Source of the DNA: Natronorubrum halophilum
GTDB lineage: Archaea > Halobacteriota > Halobacteria > Halobacteriales > Natrialbaceae
Reading direction: 5' to 3'
Assembly: GCF_003670115.1 (NCBI RefSeq)
Contig: NZ_QQTY01000003.1
Coordinates: forward strand, 124,001-188,000
DNA: 64,000 nucleotides
In this document: in pieces, positions 33,347-42,043 of the stretch
Position numbering within the stretch: position 1 is the stretch's first letter
Layout: every line of letters begins with the position of its first letter
The notes under the pieces: model-generated
Database searches by the model: none
Told to the model about the DNA's origin: nothing
What the model saw: the letters and a program-made list of their open reading frames with translations, nothing else
Made by a program: the position numbers and the translations under genes

Positions 33347-34423
33347 ATGGTGATGGGACCTCTCGAGATTAGCGGGCGAGTACTGGCCGGAATCCTTCTC
33401 ATCGCATTGAACGCGTTTTTCGTTGCGACCGAGTTCGGCCTCACTCGCGCTCGGCAGTATCCGAAGTCGGAGTTCGATACCCCCTCACTTGAACTTGCCT
33501 GGGAGATGACCGAGGACCTTGAGTTCTATCTCACCTCGTGTCAGATCTGGATCTCCGGGACGAGTATCGCGCTGGGAATCGTGGCAGAGCCAGGCTTAGC
33601 AGCGTTATTCGAGCCACTATTCGAAAATACGGTGCTCGCATCAGTCGGCGCCGGCTCAATGCTTGGGTTCTTGCTCATTAATCTGATCCATCTGACTCAT
33701 GGCGAACAAACACCGACATACCTCGGCGTCGAACGGTCGAAACAGGTCTGTAAGTACGGAGCGCGGCCGCTGTACTGGTTTGCCAAGGTGCTCGCTCCGG
33801 CGATTTGGTTCGGCGATTGGATCGCAAAAAAGACGCTGGGTCTATTCGGTATCGAGATGACAGGCGCTTGGCGCGAGACCGAACAGGACGTCATCAAGTC
33901 CCGAGCCGACCTTCGGAATCAGCTTGGCTCAGTCCTTGACGAAGGAAACCTCTCGGACGAACGTCGCGAGGAAGTGATGAATGCCTTCCAGATCGGTGAC
34001 CAGCCTATTAGGGAGTTGATGGTACCCCCCGAGGAGTTCGTCGTACTGTCTATCGAAGACGATCCCGAAGAGAACTTCAAAAAGATGGAAGACCGTCCGC
34101 AGACTCGCTACCCGCTGATCGGCGAGGAGCTAACCGACTTTCAGGGCATCATCTATACGCCGATCCTGGTTCGGCATCGTGAGGAGTTGGCGGAGGGCGA
34201 CATCGACTTCGCCGAACTGGCAGCGCCACCGATGACGCTCTCCCCCGACGTAGACGTCAGCGACGCGATCGATCAGTTCCAGGCGGAAAATCAGGAACTC
34301 GCGCTCGTGATCGAAGACGGCGACGTCGTTGGACTAGTGACTGTAACAGACCTGCTCGAGGCAGTTATGGGAGATATCGAAGATCCGCTTGACCAGGAGA
34401 CAGGTAAACTACGAGGTGGATGA
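33347..34423 (+). CDS. CNNM-type (CorC/HlyC) protein with CBS domains
   Basis: A 358-residue protein. A CNNM/DUF21 transmembrane domain (about 10-160: four helices, with NAFFVATEFGLTRAR and TSIALGIVAEP) is followed by an acidic helix and a CBS pair (about 210-345: IRELMVPPEEFVVL and ALVIEDGDVVGLVTVTDLLE). The C-terminal CorC_HlyC transporter-associated domain found in longer members is absent. Such proteins mediate or regulate Mg2+ or other divalent cation and Na+ transport, with ATP or AMP binding to CBS. It is monocistronic. Confidence 0.83.
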   Translation: MVMGPLEISGRVLAGILLIALNAFFVATEFGLTRARQYPKSEFDTPSLELAWEMTEDLEFYLTSCQIWISGTSIALGIVAEPGLAALFEPLFENTVLASVGAGSMLGFLLINLIHLTHGEQTPTYLGVERSKQVCKYGARPLYWFAKVLAPAIWFGDWIAKKTLGLFGIEMTGAWRETEQDVIKSRADLRNQLGSVLDEGNLSDERREEVMNAFQIGDQPIRELMVPPEEFVVLSIEDDPEENFKKMEDRPQTRYPLIGEELTDFQGIIYTPILVRHREELAEGDIDFAELAAPPMTLSPDVDVSDAIDQFQAENQELALVIEDGDVVGLVTVTDLLEAVMGDIEDPLDQETGKLRGG

Positions 34424-34704
34424 CCCACGGAACTCGCGCCGAATCCTGTGGATCACTCGACGAATAACTGTGCGACATACGAACTGTTGTCCCAACTCCG
34501 ACGAGAACTGATCGCGGTGATGAGCGTCTGTGCTTCCTCGTGAGTTCTCCGTGTTCACATTGGCACTGGACCTCGAGCGAGAGTACCAACTTGCAACTCG
34601 TTACACGCGGATCACACAGTCAGCGTGCGATCAGGTGCGCAGTGACGCAGCGGCCACGATAGAGCAAGACTTAGAGGGGTCTGAATGTAATACTACTGGC
34701 ACAC
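34424..34704. other. Intergenic region
   Basis: No gene is evident. The A/T-rich GTAATACTAC near 34687 may contribute to the promoter of the RNA ligase gene. Confidence 0.35.
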
Positions 34705-35544
34705 TTGAAGAAATATCCCTCAATTCCGCGCGTGAAGGACGCTCCAAGCCGTCTTTTCGACGAGGGACATTTATGGCTTCTCGAGAAGGTTGACGGGGCA
34801 AACTTCCGTTTCCAACTGCAGCAATCGGGACTAATCCAGTTCGGTGACCGGAGCCGGTGGTTTGCGGATCCAGGGGCGGTTCCCGAACCCTACCAACACG
34901 CTGTTCGACACATTCAGGAACATCTCGATCGAAACGCGCTTCGACACGCCGTCACCGATGTAGAGGATGTGGTCTTCTTCGGTGAGGCGATGCACCAGCA
35001 CACGGTTGAGTACGAATGGGATCGTGTCCCGTCTTTTCTCGGCTTCGATATCTGGTCCGCTGAAACGACCGAGTTCTACCCACCCGATACTGTCGAACAA
35101 ATCTTCGAACAGCTTGGGCTCCATCCTGTGAACGTGATCGAACGAGAACGACGTGCAAGAGATTTCGATCCGGAAGCGTATGCGGTGCCGCAATCAGCGT
35201 GGTACGACGGACCCGCTGAAGGAGTTGTGATCCGAAATAAACGGGGAGGACGGGCAAAACTCCTCCATCCAGCGTTTCAAGACGTCGACGAGGCGGTGCC
35301 GGTTGCTGTATCGGCCCCGAAATTAGCCGCGGAGTTCGCCACGGAACGACGGATGGAGAAGCTCGCGGTCAAAATCGAAAATCGAGAGCAGCCCGTTACC
35401 GTCGAGACGCTCTACGAGCGCGTTCTCGAGGATATCGTCCGCGAAGAGCACAAGCGATTGTATCACAGCGGTGAAAGCGTCGATATGGGTACATTCCGAT
35501 CAGAAGTCGGACGGTTGGTGCGCCAATTCCTCGAGACCCGATAA
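34705..35544 (+). CDS. Rnl2-like RNA ligase
   Basis: A 279-residue nucleotidyltransferase of the RNA_ligase superfamily. The AMP-accepting Lys is K28 in motif I (EKVDGANFRF); motif III is FFGEAM, motif IV EGVVIRNK and motif V AKLLHP. All catalytic motifs are present. The C-terminal helical part (about 200-279) is not the OB-fold of DNA ligases. It probably seals nicks in RNA or repairs damaged tRNA; the physiological substrate is unknown. The start appears to be TTG at 34705 because no ATG or GTG gives the conserved N-terminus. Confidence 0.82.
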   Translation: MKKYPSIPRVKDAPSRLFDEGHLWLLEKVDGANFRFQLQQSGLIQFGDRSRWFADPGAVPEPYQHAVRHIQEHLDRNALRHAVTDVEDVVFFGEAMHQHTVEYEWDRVPSFLGFDIWSAETTEFYPPDTVEQIFEQLGLHPVNVIERERRARDFDPEAYAVPQSAWYDGPAEGVVIRNKRGGRAKLLHPAFQDVDEAVPVAVSAPKLAAEFATERRMEKLAVKIENREQPVTVETLYERVLEDIVREEHKRLYHSGESVDMGTFRSEVGRLVRQFLETR

Positions 35545-35576
35545 AACTGACGTGTTGAATAGATCCGGAGTCACAG

Positions 35577-35850
35577 TTACAGTGGCTCACAAAGCGATTC
35601 TATATTACCGTGGGCGAACATCAGGATACTCTTCCGGAACTGACGGTACCAACCCAGTGGTCGTACGGCACCGCTGAGCGAGTGCTTCGTTGTCGAATAC
35701 GAAGTTTCGGCTATCCAGCGCTGAGAGTAGCCTTTTGCCCGAATGAATGCACTATCCAGCAACAGTGAACTCATCGGCAGAGATCGGTGTGGATGCCTGG
35801 AGATACTCCGTGAACGCTTCCTCGGCCCGCGCATGCACGTTCTCATTTTG
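35577..35850 (-). pseudogene. Transposase C-terminal relic
   Basis: The minus-strand frame contains the end of a DDE transposase: RWIAETSYSTTKHSLSGAV, then PLGWYRQFRKSILMFAHGN and IESLCEPL. The catalytic Glu would be in AETSYS. Upstream in another frame, ARAEEAFTEYLQAS has coding character, so at least one frameshift is present. The remaining gene is missing. Confidence 0.58.
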
Positions 35851-35948
35851 ACTCCAACGTATGCTTGAGGGACGTTCTGGTCATCACTGAGGCAACTCGC
35901 CAGCAACTACTGGCTTACTGCTCACTAATCTCTGGTTTCTTGACCTCC

Positions 35949-36014
35949 TCCCGCACCTAAAGTCGCGGGAATCCCACCATGGGATTTCAGGCCGGTCGAT
36001 TCGACCTTAAGGTT
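35949..36014 (-). ncRNA. Putative TnpB guide-RNA scaffold region
   Basis: In IS605 elements the right end downstream of tnpB encodes the scaffold of the TnpB guide RNA. Here the region between the tnpB stop and the right-end hairpins is 66 nt and contains both hairpins; the scaffold probably extends into the tnpB 3' end. The guide would be the DNA beyond about 35945 (minus-strand direction). Inferred from position and structure only. Confidence 0.4.
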
Positions 36015-37250
36015 TCAAGACGCATACGATCCACGCGTCAATTGCTGGGCTTCAGCATCGGCTTGGCTGTCTTGTGGGCCGGTCAAACGGCCCCCTTCCT
36101 CAGCCGAGTCATCGCCATTCGTGTGTTCTCTTGAATGGCTCTCTCCGCTGAGGTAGCGGTCTGCGATATTGAGCGCGGCGTTAACATCTGCTTGGTACTC
36201 CGAGACCAAACACTCCGAGTTGGAACACTTGAACGTCGCTTGATCGGGACGGTAGCCCGTCTCTCCACAACAGTGACACGACTTCGAAGTATACACGGGA
36301 TTCACCGTCTCCACACGAATCCCTTTCTCAGCCGCTTTGTAGCGGAGTTGGGCGTGCATCTTTGCGAAGCCCCATCCGTGCAACCGGCGGTTCATGAACG
36401 AACCGTAGTCCATGTTCTCACGGATGTGCGTCAAGTCTTCTAAAACCAATACGGGGTTCTCGAATTGGTCGGCGTAGGCGACGACCTCCGATGTGACCGT
36501 GTGGAGGATGTCGTCAATCCGTTGCCAGAGCGAATCCCCGTACGACTCGGCGATGCGTTCGCTTCCGCGTTGTTGAAGGCGTCGAGTCGCCGTAAAGTAC
36601 GTTTCACGGAGTTGCCGAACTCGCTTACCTTCGTCGTTCCAGAGGTTGGGTGTAGCCGGGGAGCCACGCTCGTCACGGTGACACACCGTTACTAAAGAGG
36701 CTTCCCCGATGTCTACCCCAATCGGCGTCTCCGCCGAACTGGTTTCTCGTTCCTCGACGTCTCGCGTGGCGACGATGTGGAAGTACCATTCATCGTCACG
36801 GTCGAATAGCCGACACTCACCCATCTTTGCGTCCCCTGCGTGCAACGCTTCCAACCACTCCCGCTGTTCGGGATTCGGCTGGGCGGGAAGCCAGAGGTGG
36901 TAGTCGTCGTGGTGGGGGATTTTGACGTACCACTCAATAGCGTTCTGTTGCTTGTGGTCGAGCTTTGGGCCTTCGTTCGTAAACCGAACAGGGTGGTCGT
37001 CGTGAAGCTCTTTCGCATCGTAACATCCACCACAGAGTTGCGGGACGTACTTTTTGAGGGCGTTCTTCGCGTACCCGCTCAGGTCGTAGTTGACCACCAC
37101 GTCGTTGGCCGCCGACTGTGTGGTACAGTTGGCGTTGAACGCGGCTTCGAGTGCGTCTTGGTACGCCTGTTTCGTCTCGCAGAGTTTTCGATGTTTGTGA
37201 GCGTTCGGTTCCACAAACTTCAGTTCCAGCGTCTCGGTGAGTTCGGTCAC
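36015..37250 (-). CDS. tnpB: TnpB RNA-guided nuclease
   Basis: A 411-residue TnpB. RuvC-like catalytic residues are D180 (GVDIGEASL), E271 (LVLEDLTHI) and D355 (EYQADVNAALNIA). A zinc ribbon lies at C325, C328, C342 and C347 (KSCHCCGETGY, CSNSEC). All catalytic residues are intact, so it may be an active RNA-guided DNA nuclease that protects the element by cutting the donor site after excision. It overlaps tnpA by 4 nt. The C-terminal tail is acidic and Ser-rich (DSAEEGGRL). Confidence 0.88.
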   Translation of the reverse strand: MTELTETLELKFVEPNAHKHRKLCETKQAYQDALEAAFNANCTTQSAANDVVVNYDLSGYAKNALKKYVPQLCGGCYDAKELHDDHPVRFTNEGPKLDHKQQNAIEWYVKIPHHDDYHLWLPAQPNPEQREWLEALHAGDAKMGECRLFDRDDEWYFHIVATRDVEERETSSAETPIGVDIGEASLVTVCHRDERGSPATPNLWNDEGKRVRQLRETYFTATRRLQQRGSERIAESYGDSLWQRIDDILHTVTSEVVAYADQFENPVLVLEDLTHIRENMDYGSFMNRRLHGWGFAKMHAQLRYKAAEKGIRVETVNPVYTSKSCHCCGETGYRPDQATFKCSNSECLVSEYQADVNAALNIADRYLSGESHSREHTNGDDSAEEGGRLTGPQDSQADAEAQQLTRGSYAS

Positions 37251-37636
37251 TGTTCGTCCTCCTCGTGACGCTGGATGTACTTCTCGACAGTCTCACTGGA
37301 GACGTGCCCTGCTGTCCCCGCGTAGTAGCCGCGAGCCCACTTGATTTTCTCGCCGTCGTGGTCGGCGTATCGGTGATTGTACTTCCGTGAACTGATGCCC
37401 TTGAACCAATTGGCGAGAAGCGACGGTGCGTGCTTCGGTGGACCGCTTACAAACAGGTGAACGTGGTCGGATTGGACGGTGAGGTCGATAATCTCCAATC
37501 CTTTCTCGCCGGCGATTTCGTGGAGGATTCGACGCACACGATCTTCGGCCTCGTTACCCAGTACCGAGTTGCGGTACTTGGGCAACCACACTATATGGTA
37601 GTTGAGGTTGTACGTGGCGTGCCGTGTGGTCTTCAT
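37247..37636 (-). CDS. tnpA: IS200-type Y1 transposase
   Basis: A 129-residue HUH enzyme. Metal-binding His pair H58 and H60 (QSDHVHLFVS) and nucleophile Y120 (VEKYIQRH) are present, as is the GYYAGTAGHVSSE segment preceding the active helix. This is the full length of the family. It cuts and joins single-stranded DNA at the element's ends. Together with intact tnpB and both hairpins, this indicates a potentially mobile copy. Confidence 0.9.
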   Translation of the reverse strand: MKTTRHATYNLNYHIVWLPKYRNSVLGNEAEDRVRRILHEIAGEKGLEIIDLTVQSDHVHLFVSGPPKHAPSLLANWFKGISSRKYNHRYADHDGEKIKWARGYYAGTAGHVSSETVEKYIQRHEEDEQ

Positions 37637-37730
37637 CCGTGCTGTATACTATGGTTCAGCCGAACGTTAAAACTACCGAATATGTATGAAATTCAATGGT
37701 TCGGAGCAACGTGGTTCGGACGAACTATGC

Positions 37731-38186
37731 CTACCGCTCGACCCGCGCCTGAAGACGCGGGTATGCGCTCGCACTATGTATCACATCAACGGGAACAACC
37801 GTGTATTCGACTGAGACTGACTCATCCGCTCCTCGAACGGTTCCAATAAACCGCAAGATGTCGTCGTACGCAGCTTCGATGACGAACGTCTCAACACAGC
37901 CTGCGTTGCCGTCGAGGCAGTTGTGTGAGTTCGACCGGATCGATGTTTCGAATTCGTGGCGAATACCCATCATCTGGCGTTCGATCTCCGGTTCATCGTA
38001 TCCGAAAACGGCGGTAACGGTTGCCAATACCCGTCGGCCCTCATACTCGGTCACTTGGTACTCCTCGAGTAGTGATTGGCACGCTTCGCGAATCACCTCA
38101 CTTCGTCCGCTGTAGCCGTGTTCTTTCGCAAACGTATCGAGATCGTCCCGGAGTCGCTCGGTCATCGAAGAACTCACAATAGGCAT
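37731..38186 (-). CDS. NikR-like ribbon-helix-helix regulator with IS-derived C-terminus
   Basis: A 151-residue protein. The ribbon-helix-helix is at about 1-45 (SSSMTERLRDDLDTFAKEHG, SGRSEVIREACQSLL) and a NikR-type ACT-like domain at about 55-135. By-eye alignment with NikR places a His (MGIRHEF), then SHNC and GC: the Ni ligands His76, His87 and Cys95 have equivalents, whereas His89 is Cys. The final 12 or so residues (SAYPRLQARVER) are encoded by the left-end hairpin of the adjacent IS200/IS605 element. Whether it still senses nickel or another metal is open. Confidence 0.75.
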   Translation of the reverse strand: MPIVSSSMTERLRDDLDTFAKEHGYSGRSEVIREACQSLLEEYQVTEYEGRRVLATVTAVFGYDEPEIERQMMGIRHEFETSIRSNSHNCLDGNAGCVETFVIEAAYDDILRFIGTVRGADESVSVEYTVVPVDVIHSASAYPRLQARVER

Positions 38187-38388
38187 GTGTTAAAAATTGA
38201 GTGGAAGATAATAGAGATGGTGATTGTGACTTCGGTATTTAATACCGGATTCGAATGTGAATATTGGCATTTAGACTATTCTCAACGTCAAATTCTCCGT
38301 AGAAAACTAAAGATCACATTCAATAGCATCATCGCACCCTCAAAGTGCTTTAACAATTTTTATTATTCTTCGCCCTCATCTTACTATC

Positions 38389-39342
38389 ATGGAGAGGGGA
38401 GAGACCAATACGAGGGAAACGGAACCGGATTACGATGTGATCATCGTCGGTGCTGGACCTGCGGGTCTGAGTGCTGCACTCCAGTTGGGACGCTCGCTTC
38501 GGAGTGTTTTGATCTGCGACAACGACGAGCCCCGCAACGGTCCAGCAGCCGAAGCTCACGGGTATCTGACGCGAGATGGCATCTCCCCACAGGAACTCCG
38601 CCGCCTCGGTCGTGAGGAGGTGTCGACATACGGCGGCGAGTTCCGAGATGCGCAGGTGACGAATATCTCCAGAGACGATGACGGATTTACGAGTACGCTC
38701 AAGACCGGCGAGACGGTCACGAGTCGGAAGGTCGTTCTGGCGACTGGTATTAGTGACGTACTCCCCGATACTGATGGGTTCGAGGAGCTATGGGGGAACG
38801 GGGTGCATCACTGTCCCTACTGCCACGGCTACGAAGTTCGGAATGAACCGCTTGGGGTCCTCGTCAGGACCTCAGAGGTGGTGGAGTACGCGAAGCTCAT
38901 CTACAATCTGAGTGAGGACCTCGTGGTGTTCACCGACGGACAGGACGTCTTCGATGAGGAAATACGGTCGGCGTTCGTCGAGCAAGAGATCGAGATCGAA
39001 GACGAACCGATTACCGCACTCAACGGCTCCGACGGGCTTGAAAGCGTCTCGCTCTCGGATGGTCGCGATATAGCCCGCCACGCCCTCTTCTACCCGCCAC
39101 CGATGAAGCAACACAGCGAGCTTTCTGAACAGCTTGGCCTCCAAGTGAACCAGGTTGGGCTCGTCGAAACGGAGCGGTCACAACACGGTGCAGGATTTAC
39201 GTCAGTCGACGGATTATTCGTCGCTGGCGACGCCTCGAGCGGCTTGGCTCCCTCGATTCCGTCCGCCGTTGCCGATGGGTCCGAGGTCGGTGCGACCGTT
39301 AATATGGAACTCTCCGGTGAGGCGTTCGAGGGGAAGAAGTGA
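38389..39342 (+). CDS. Thioredoxin reductase-like FAD/NAD(P) oxidoreductase
   Basis: A 317-residue two-dinucleotide-binding flavoprotein. FAD motif GAGPAGLSAAL (about 21-31), the ATGI motif at about 118, redox-type dithiol CPYC in HHCPYCHGYE (about 143-150), and C-terminal FAD contact GLFVAGDAS. The NAD(P) GxGxxA/G motif in the central domain is degenerate (GVLVRTSEVVEYA), which suggests weak or altered pyridine nucleotide use, as in ferredoxin-dependent or FFTR-type relatives. TATA-like TTTTTATTATT at about 38355-38366 supports the ATG at 38389. Confidence 0.82.
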   Translation: MERGETNTRETEPDYDVIIVGAGPAGLSAALQLGRSLRSVLICDNDEPRNGPAAEAHGYLTRDGISPQELRRLGREEVSTYGGEFRDAQVTNISRDDDGFTSTLKTGETVTSRKVVLATGISDVLPDTDGFEELWGNGVHHCPYCHGYEVRNEPLGVLVRTSEVVEYAKLIYNLSEDLVVFTDGQDVFDEEIRSAFVEQEIEIEDEPITALNGSDGLESVSLSDGRDIARHALFYPPPMKQHSELSEQLGLQVNQVGLVETERSQHGAGFTSVDGLFVAGDASSGLAPSIPSAVADGSEVGATVNMELSGEAFEGKK

Positions 39343-39520
39343 CTGAGACTGGCAACCACGGAGGCTACGTTCCCAATTCCGAGCCCTGATCAACACTGAA
39401 AGAGAACACGCAGCGAACCCATTTACTGGAGGTTCGTCATAGACTAGTGTTATCCGGGACCCGAGTTCAGTTCTAATTCTCGCAACGTGATCGGCGAAGA
39501 CTAGTGCAGCTGTGTCAGCG

Positions 39521-39985
39521 CTATTCGTCCTCCGGAACGTCTAGCTCGAATTGCTCGTTTTCGGTAACGGCGTTGAGGACGACGCTCGTATTCGAGGCCG
39601 AGATATCAGGATCCGAGAGGATGGACTTGATCTGATCGTTCATCCCGTCCGTGTCTTTGAATTTCCCGATCGCGATAATATCGTGGTCGCCCGTCACTTC
39701 GTAGACGGATATCATCTGGCGGTGTTCCCGGAGTGCTTCGGTGACTTCGGGAAGAGCGTGGCCCTCGACTCTGAGCTGAATGATGGCAGTGACGTCGTAC
39801 CCGCACTCATCGTAGTTTATTTTCGGAGTATATCCCTCGATCACACCTTCATCCTCGAGAGCAGAGAGGTGATTCGAAATAGTCGTCACTGACACATCCA
39901 ACTCCTCAGCGAGGCTTCGAAGGCTTGCTCGTCCGTCGCCGAGGAGTGCGTTCACCATCTTTTGATCAAGGTGTTCGTGTACCAT
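39521..39985 (-). CDS. Lrp/AsnC family regulator
   Basis: A 154-residue regulator: N-terminal helix-turn-helix ([39 protein letters not shown]) and the RAM/ACT-like effector domain (about 65-145: [32 protein letters not shown]). The C-terminus is acidic (LDVPEDE). This is the standard haloarchaeal length. Effector and targets unknown; it faces away from the VOC gene and ends 178 nt from the flavoprotein gene. Confidence 0.88.
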   Translation of the reverse strand: MVHEHLDQKMVNALLGDGRASLRSLAEELDVSVTTISNHLSALEDEGVIEGYTPKINYDECGYDVTAIIQLRVEGHALPEVTEALREHRQMISVYEVTGDHDIIAIGKFKDTDGMNDQIKSILSDPDISASNTSVVLNAVTENEQFELDVPEDE

Positions 39986-40431
39986 CGCATATAGAAAGCC
40001 ACCACACGCATTAGAATTTTACGAATGGCAGATTTGCAGGCTGTAGAACTCGATTTCAGTAAGCGGTTTGGATCAGTGACTCAAAGTTAGATCGGAGAAC
40101 GGGACCCAGATATTTGATGGTCAAATGTCTGGGTGAGAATTATCGCTCGGCAATTGTTATCATGGTAACTATCTGCCAACTCTTCGTGGAACGCTGTAAG
40201 ATCTATCTGACGCTGTTAAAACCCTCAGGTCGAGATAGGTCCAGTACCCCCTGTGATCAGTACAGTTCAAGGGCACATCGACGCCCAGACCCGAGTGGGC
40301 GTAAGGAGAACCTGGGAGCAGCCCCGCCTGCCTCAGTGGACGGGGGCGATCCGAGGTCCGACGAAGCTCCCAACCACGCTCCCCCGCCAGCGAAGTCCTT
40401 TTTTGCACCCCTTACCTAGTTTACTTGGATC
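39986..40431. other. Intergenic region
   Basis: No gene is supported across 446 nt. The CTTTTTTGC at about 40396-40405 may be the promoter of the VOC gene. Confidence 0.4.
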
Positions 40432-40878
40432 ATGGCCATCAAGCGACTGGACAACGTCCTCATCGTGGTCGAAGACCTCGAAGCTGCGAAGGCGTTCTTC
40501 TCGGAACTCGGTATGCAGCTAGAGGGGGAGACGCGTGTCGAAGGAGAGTGGGTAGACCGCGTCGTGGGGCTCAAGAACGTCCAGAACGACATCGCCATGA
40601 TGCGGACCCCCGACGGCCACGGCCGCATCGAGCTCGCGAAATTCATCACGCCCGAGGCCACCCGCGACGGATCCGAGGAACCGGCGGTGAACACACTGGG
40701 GATCCGCCGTATCATGTTCACCGTCGACGACATCGACGAAGTCCTCGACCGCCTCCGCTCCCACGGAGCCGAACTCGTGGACGAAATCGCCCAGTACGAA
40801 GACGAGTACCGCCTCTGCTATGTGCGTGGTCCCGAAGGCATTATCGTCGGGTTGGCTGAGGAGCTCGACGGAGCCTAG
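40432..40878 (+). CDS. VOC-family metalloenzyme
   Basis: A 148-residue two-module vicinal-oxygen-chelate protein related to glyoxalase I and dioxygenase-like proteins: MAIKRLDNVLIVVEDLEAAK and HGRIELAKF in the first module, then LGIRRIMFTVDDIDEVLDRL and GPEGIIVGLAEEL in the second. Likely metal ligands are at DN (about 7-8), E in RIELAKF and E in PEGIIVGLAEE. The reaction is not predictable. It is monocistronic. Confidence 0.8.
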   Translation: MAIKRLDNVLIVVEDLEAAKAFFSELGMQLEGETRVEGEWVDRVVGLKNVQNDIAMMRTPDGHGRIELAKFITPEATRDGSEEPAVNTLGIRRIMFTVDDIDEVLDRLRSHGAELVDEIAQYEDEYRLCYVRGPEGIIVGLAEELDGA

Positions 40879-40981
40879 CGAGTCGCCCCCATGCTCTCGG
40901 CGGTCACCGTTTTGCGCCCGGGAACCCCGGGAATCAGGACCAGCCGGAAACAGAGCGGTTAGTCGCACCTGGCGGTAACTA

Positions 40982-41046
40982 CGCACGTGTAGTGAGCGTG
41001 TGTTTCACGCCAAAATGCAGCTGAAGAATAGGATCTCAACAGAGCC
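40982..41046 (-). repeat. IS6-like terminal sequence, solo end
   Basis: Read on the minus strand from 41046: GGCTCTGTTGAGATCCTATT, then the GCGTGAAACACACG and CTACACGTGC blocks also found inside the left end of the element at 24121. No partner or transposase adjacent. Confidence 0.6.
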
Positions 41047-41239
41047 ATCCATCTCTTTCGTCGCGAGGATCACAAGTAAATGCCCTGCTCGCTTCGCTCG
41101 CTGAGGAAGGGCGCTTAGCCCTCGGTTCGGCTGAAGACAACCGATCACCGAGAATCCGCTGCGATTTGCCTGGCTTCTAGCTGTTCGCTGCCGTTAGCCG
41201 CCGAATTGAACATTCAGGACTAGCGAACCGCTGGGAAGT
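41047..41239. other. Intergenic region
   Basis: No gene is seen; the sequence lies between an IS end and the 3' end of the FNT gene. Confidence 0.35.
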
Positions 41240-42043
41240 CTATCGATCGTCACTATGCTTCGACGGTGCGTAATCGCTCCCGACGTACTTACCGAAGAGC
41301 AGTTCTCGCATCGAGAGCTGGTAATTCTGGGCCTGATACTTGCGTTCGACCGCCTGGAAGTAGTTGACGACAGTCACGAGCAACACGCCACCGATCGTGT
41401 TTCCGAGCAAAACGGGGAGAACGAAGTCGAACGCGCCGGTCGCGAGCGCCAGTTGGCCACGAGAGATGAGGAACATCGCTTCGGTGGCGGAGACCACGAC
41501 GTGAAAGAGATTTCCGAGCGGAATCGCGAGAAACGCGAGGTACACCATCACCAGGCGTGAGGTCGTATCTTGTGCCGCGTAGTCGAGCCAGACGACGCCC
41601 GCAACGATCAGTCCCGCGAAGACACCTTTGAAGAAGAGGTCCCACCACGGAGTTGCGACACCGCTCTCGGACATGTGAACCGCGACCGCCATCGCATCCG
41701 ACGAGAAGACGCCCGTCGATGCCAGGACGTACGCACCCAGTCCGCAGCCGATCAGGTTCCCGATCAGAACGATCGTCCAAACGGTAAGCAGCGCTGGTAT
41801 GCTCGCCAACCGCTCGAGAACGAGTGCAACCGGCGGGAGCGTGTTCCCGGTGTGCAACTGATAATCACCGAGGATGATATAGATGAATCCGAGCGGGTAG
41901 AGGAGCGTGCTCGCAATCGGGGCACCGCCGGTTGCTTCGGTCAACGACACATAGAGCATGAACGTTAGCGTGATCGCAAAGCCCGCAGCTAAAATCAGTA
42001 TATCTCGGAAAGGGAACGGTAGATACCGATAGTATAGACGTGA
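41240..42043 (-). pseudogene. Formate/nitrite transporter lacking its N-terminus
   Basis: The frame encodes the FNT fold from the end of the first helix onward: ILILAAGFAITLTFMLYVSL, LLYPLGFIYIILGDYQL, TVWTIVLIGNLIGCGLGAYV, GVVWLDYAAQDTTSRLV, LAIPLGNLFHVVVSATE and VLPVLLGNTIGGVLLVTVVN. FNT proteins are usually about 280 residues; here the first 50-60 are missing and an in-frame TGA precedes the open region at about 42044. The only ATG (41959) lies within helix 1. I infer a 5'-truncated gene, probably non-functional. Its truncated edge overlaps the orphan frame at 42040. Confidence 0.65.

Larger units (their letters stand above)
35945..37770 (-). mobile_element. Complete IS200/IS605-family element
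   Basis: Contains overlapping tnpA (37247-37636) and tnpB (36015-37250), both on the minus strand. Left-end hairpin 37741-37762 (ACCCGCG, 8 nt, CGCGGGT). Right-end hairpins at 35949-35970 (TCCCGC, 10 nt, GCGGGA) and 35971-35985 (ATCCCA, 3 nt, TGGGAT). Elements of this family move as single strands and make no target duplication, so exact ends cannot be fixed by eye. The left end lies within the 3' part of the NikR-like gene. Confidence 0.82.
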
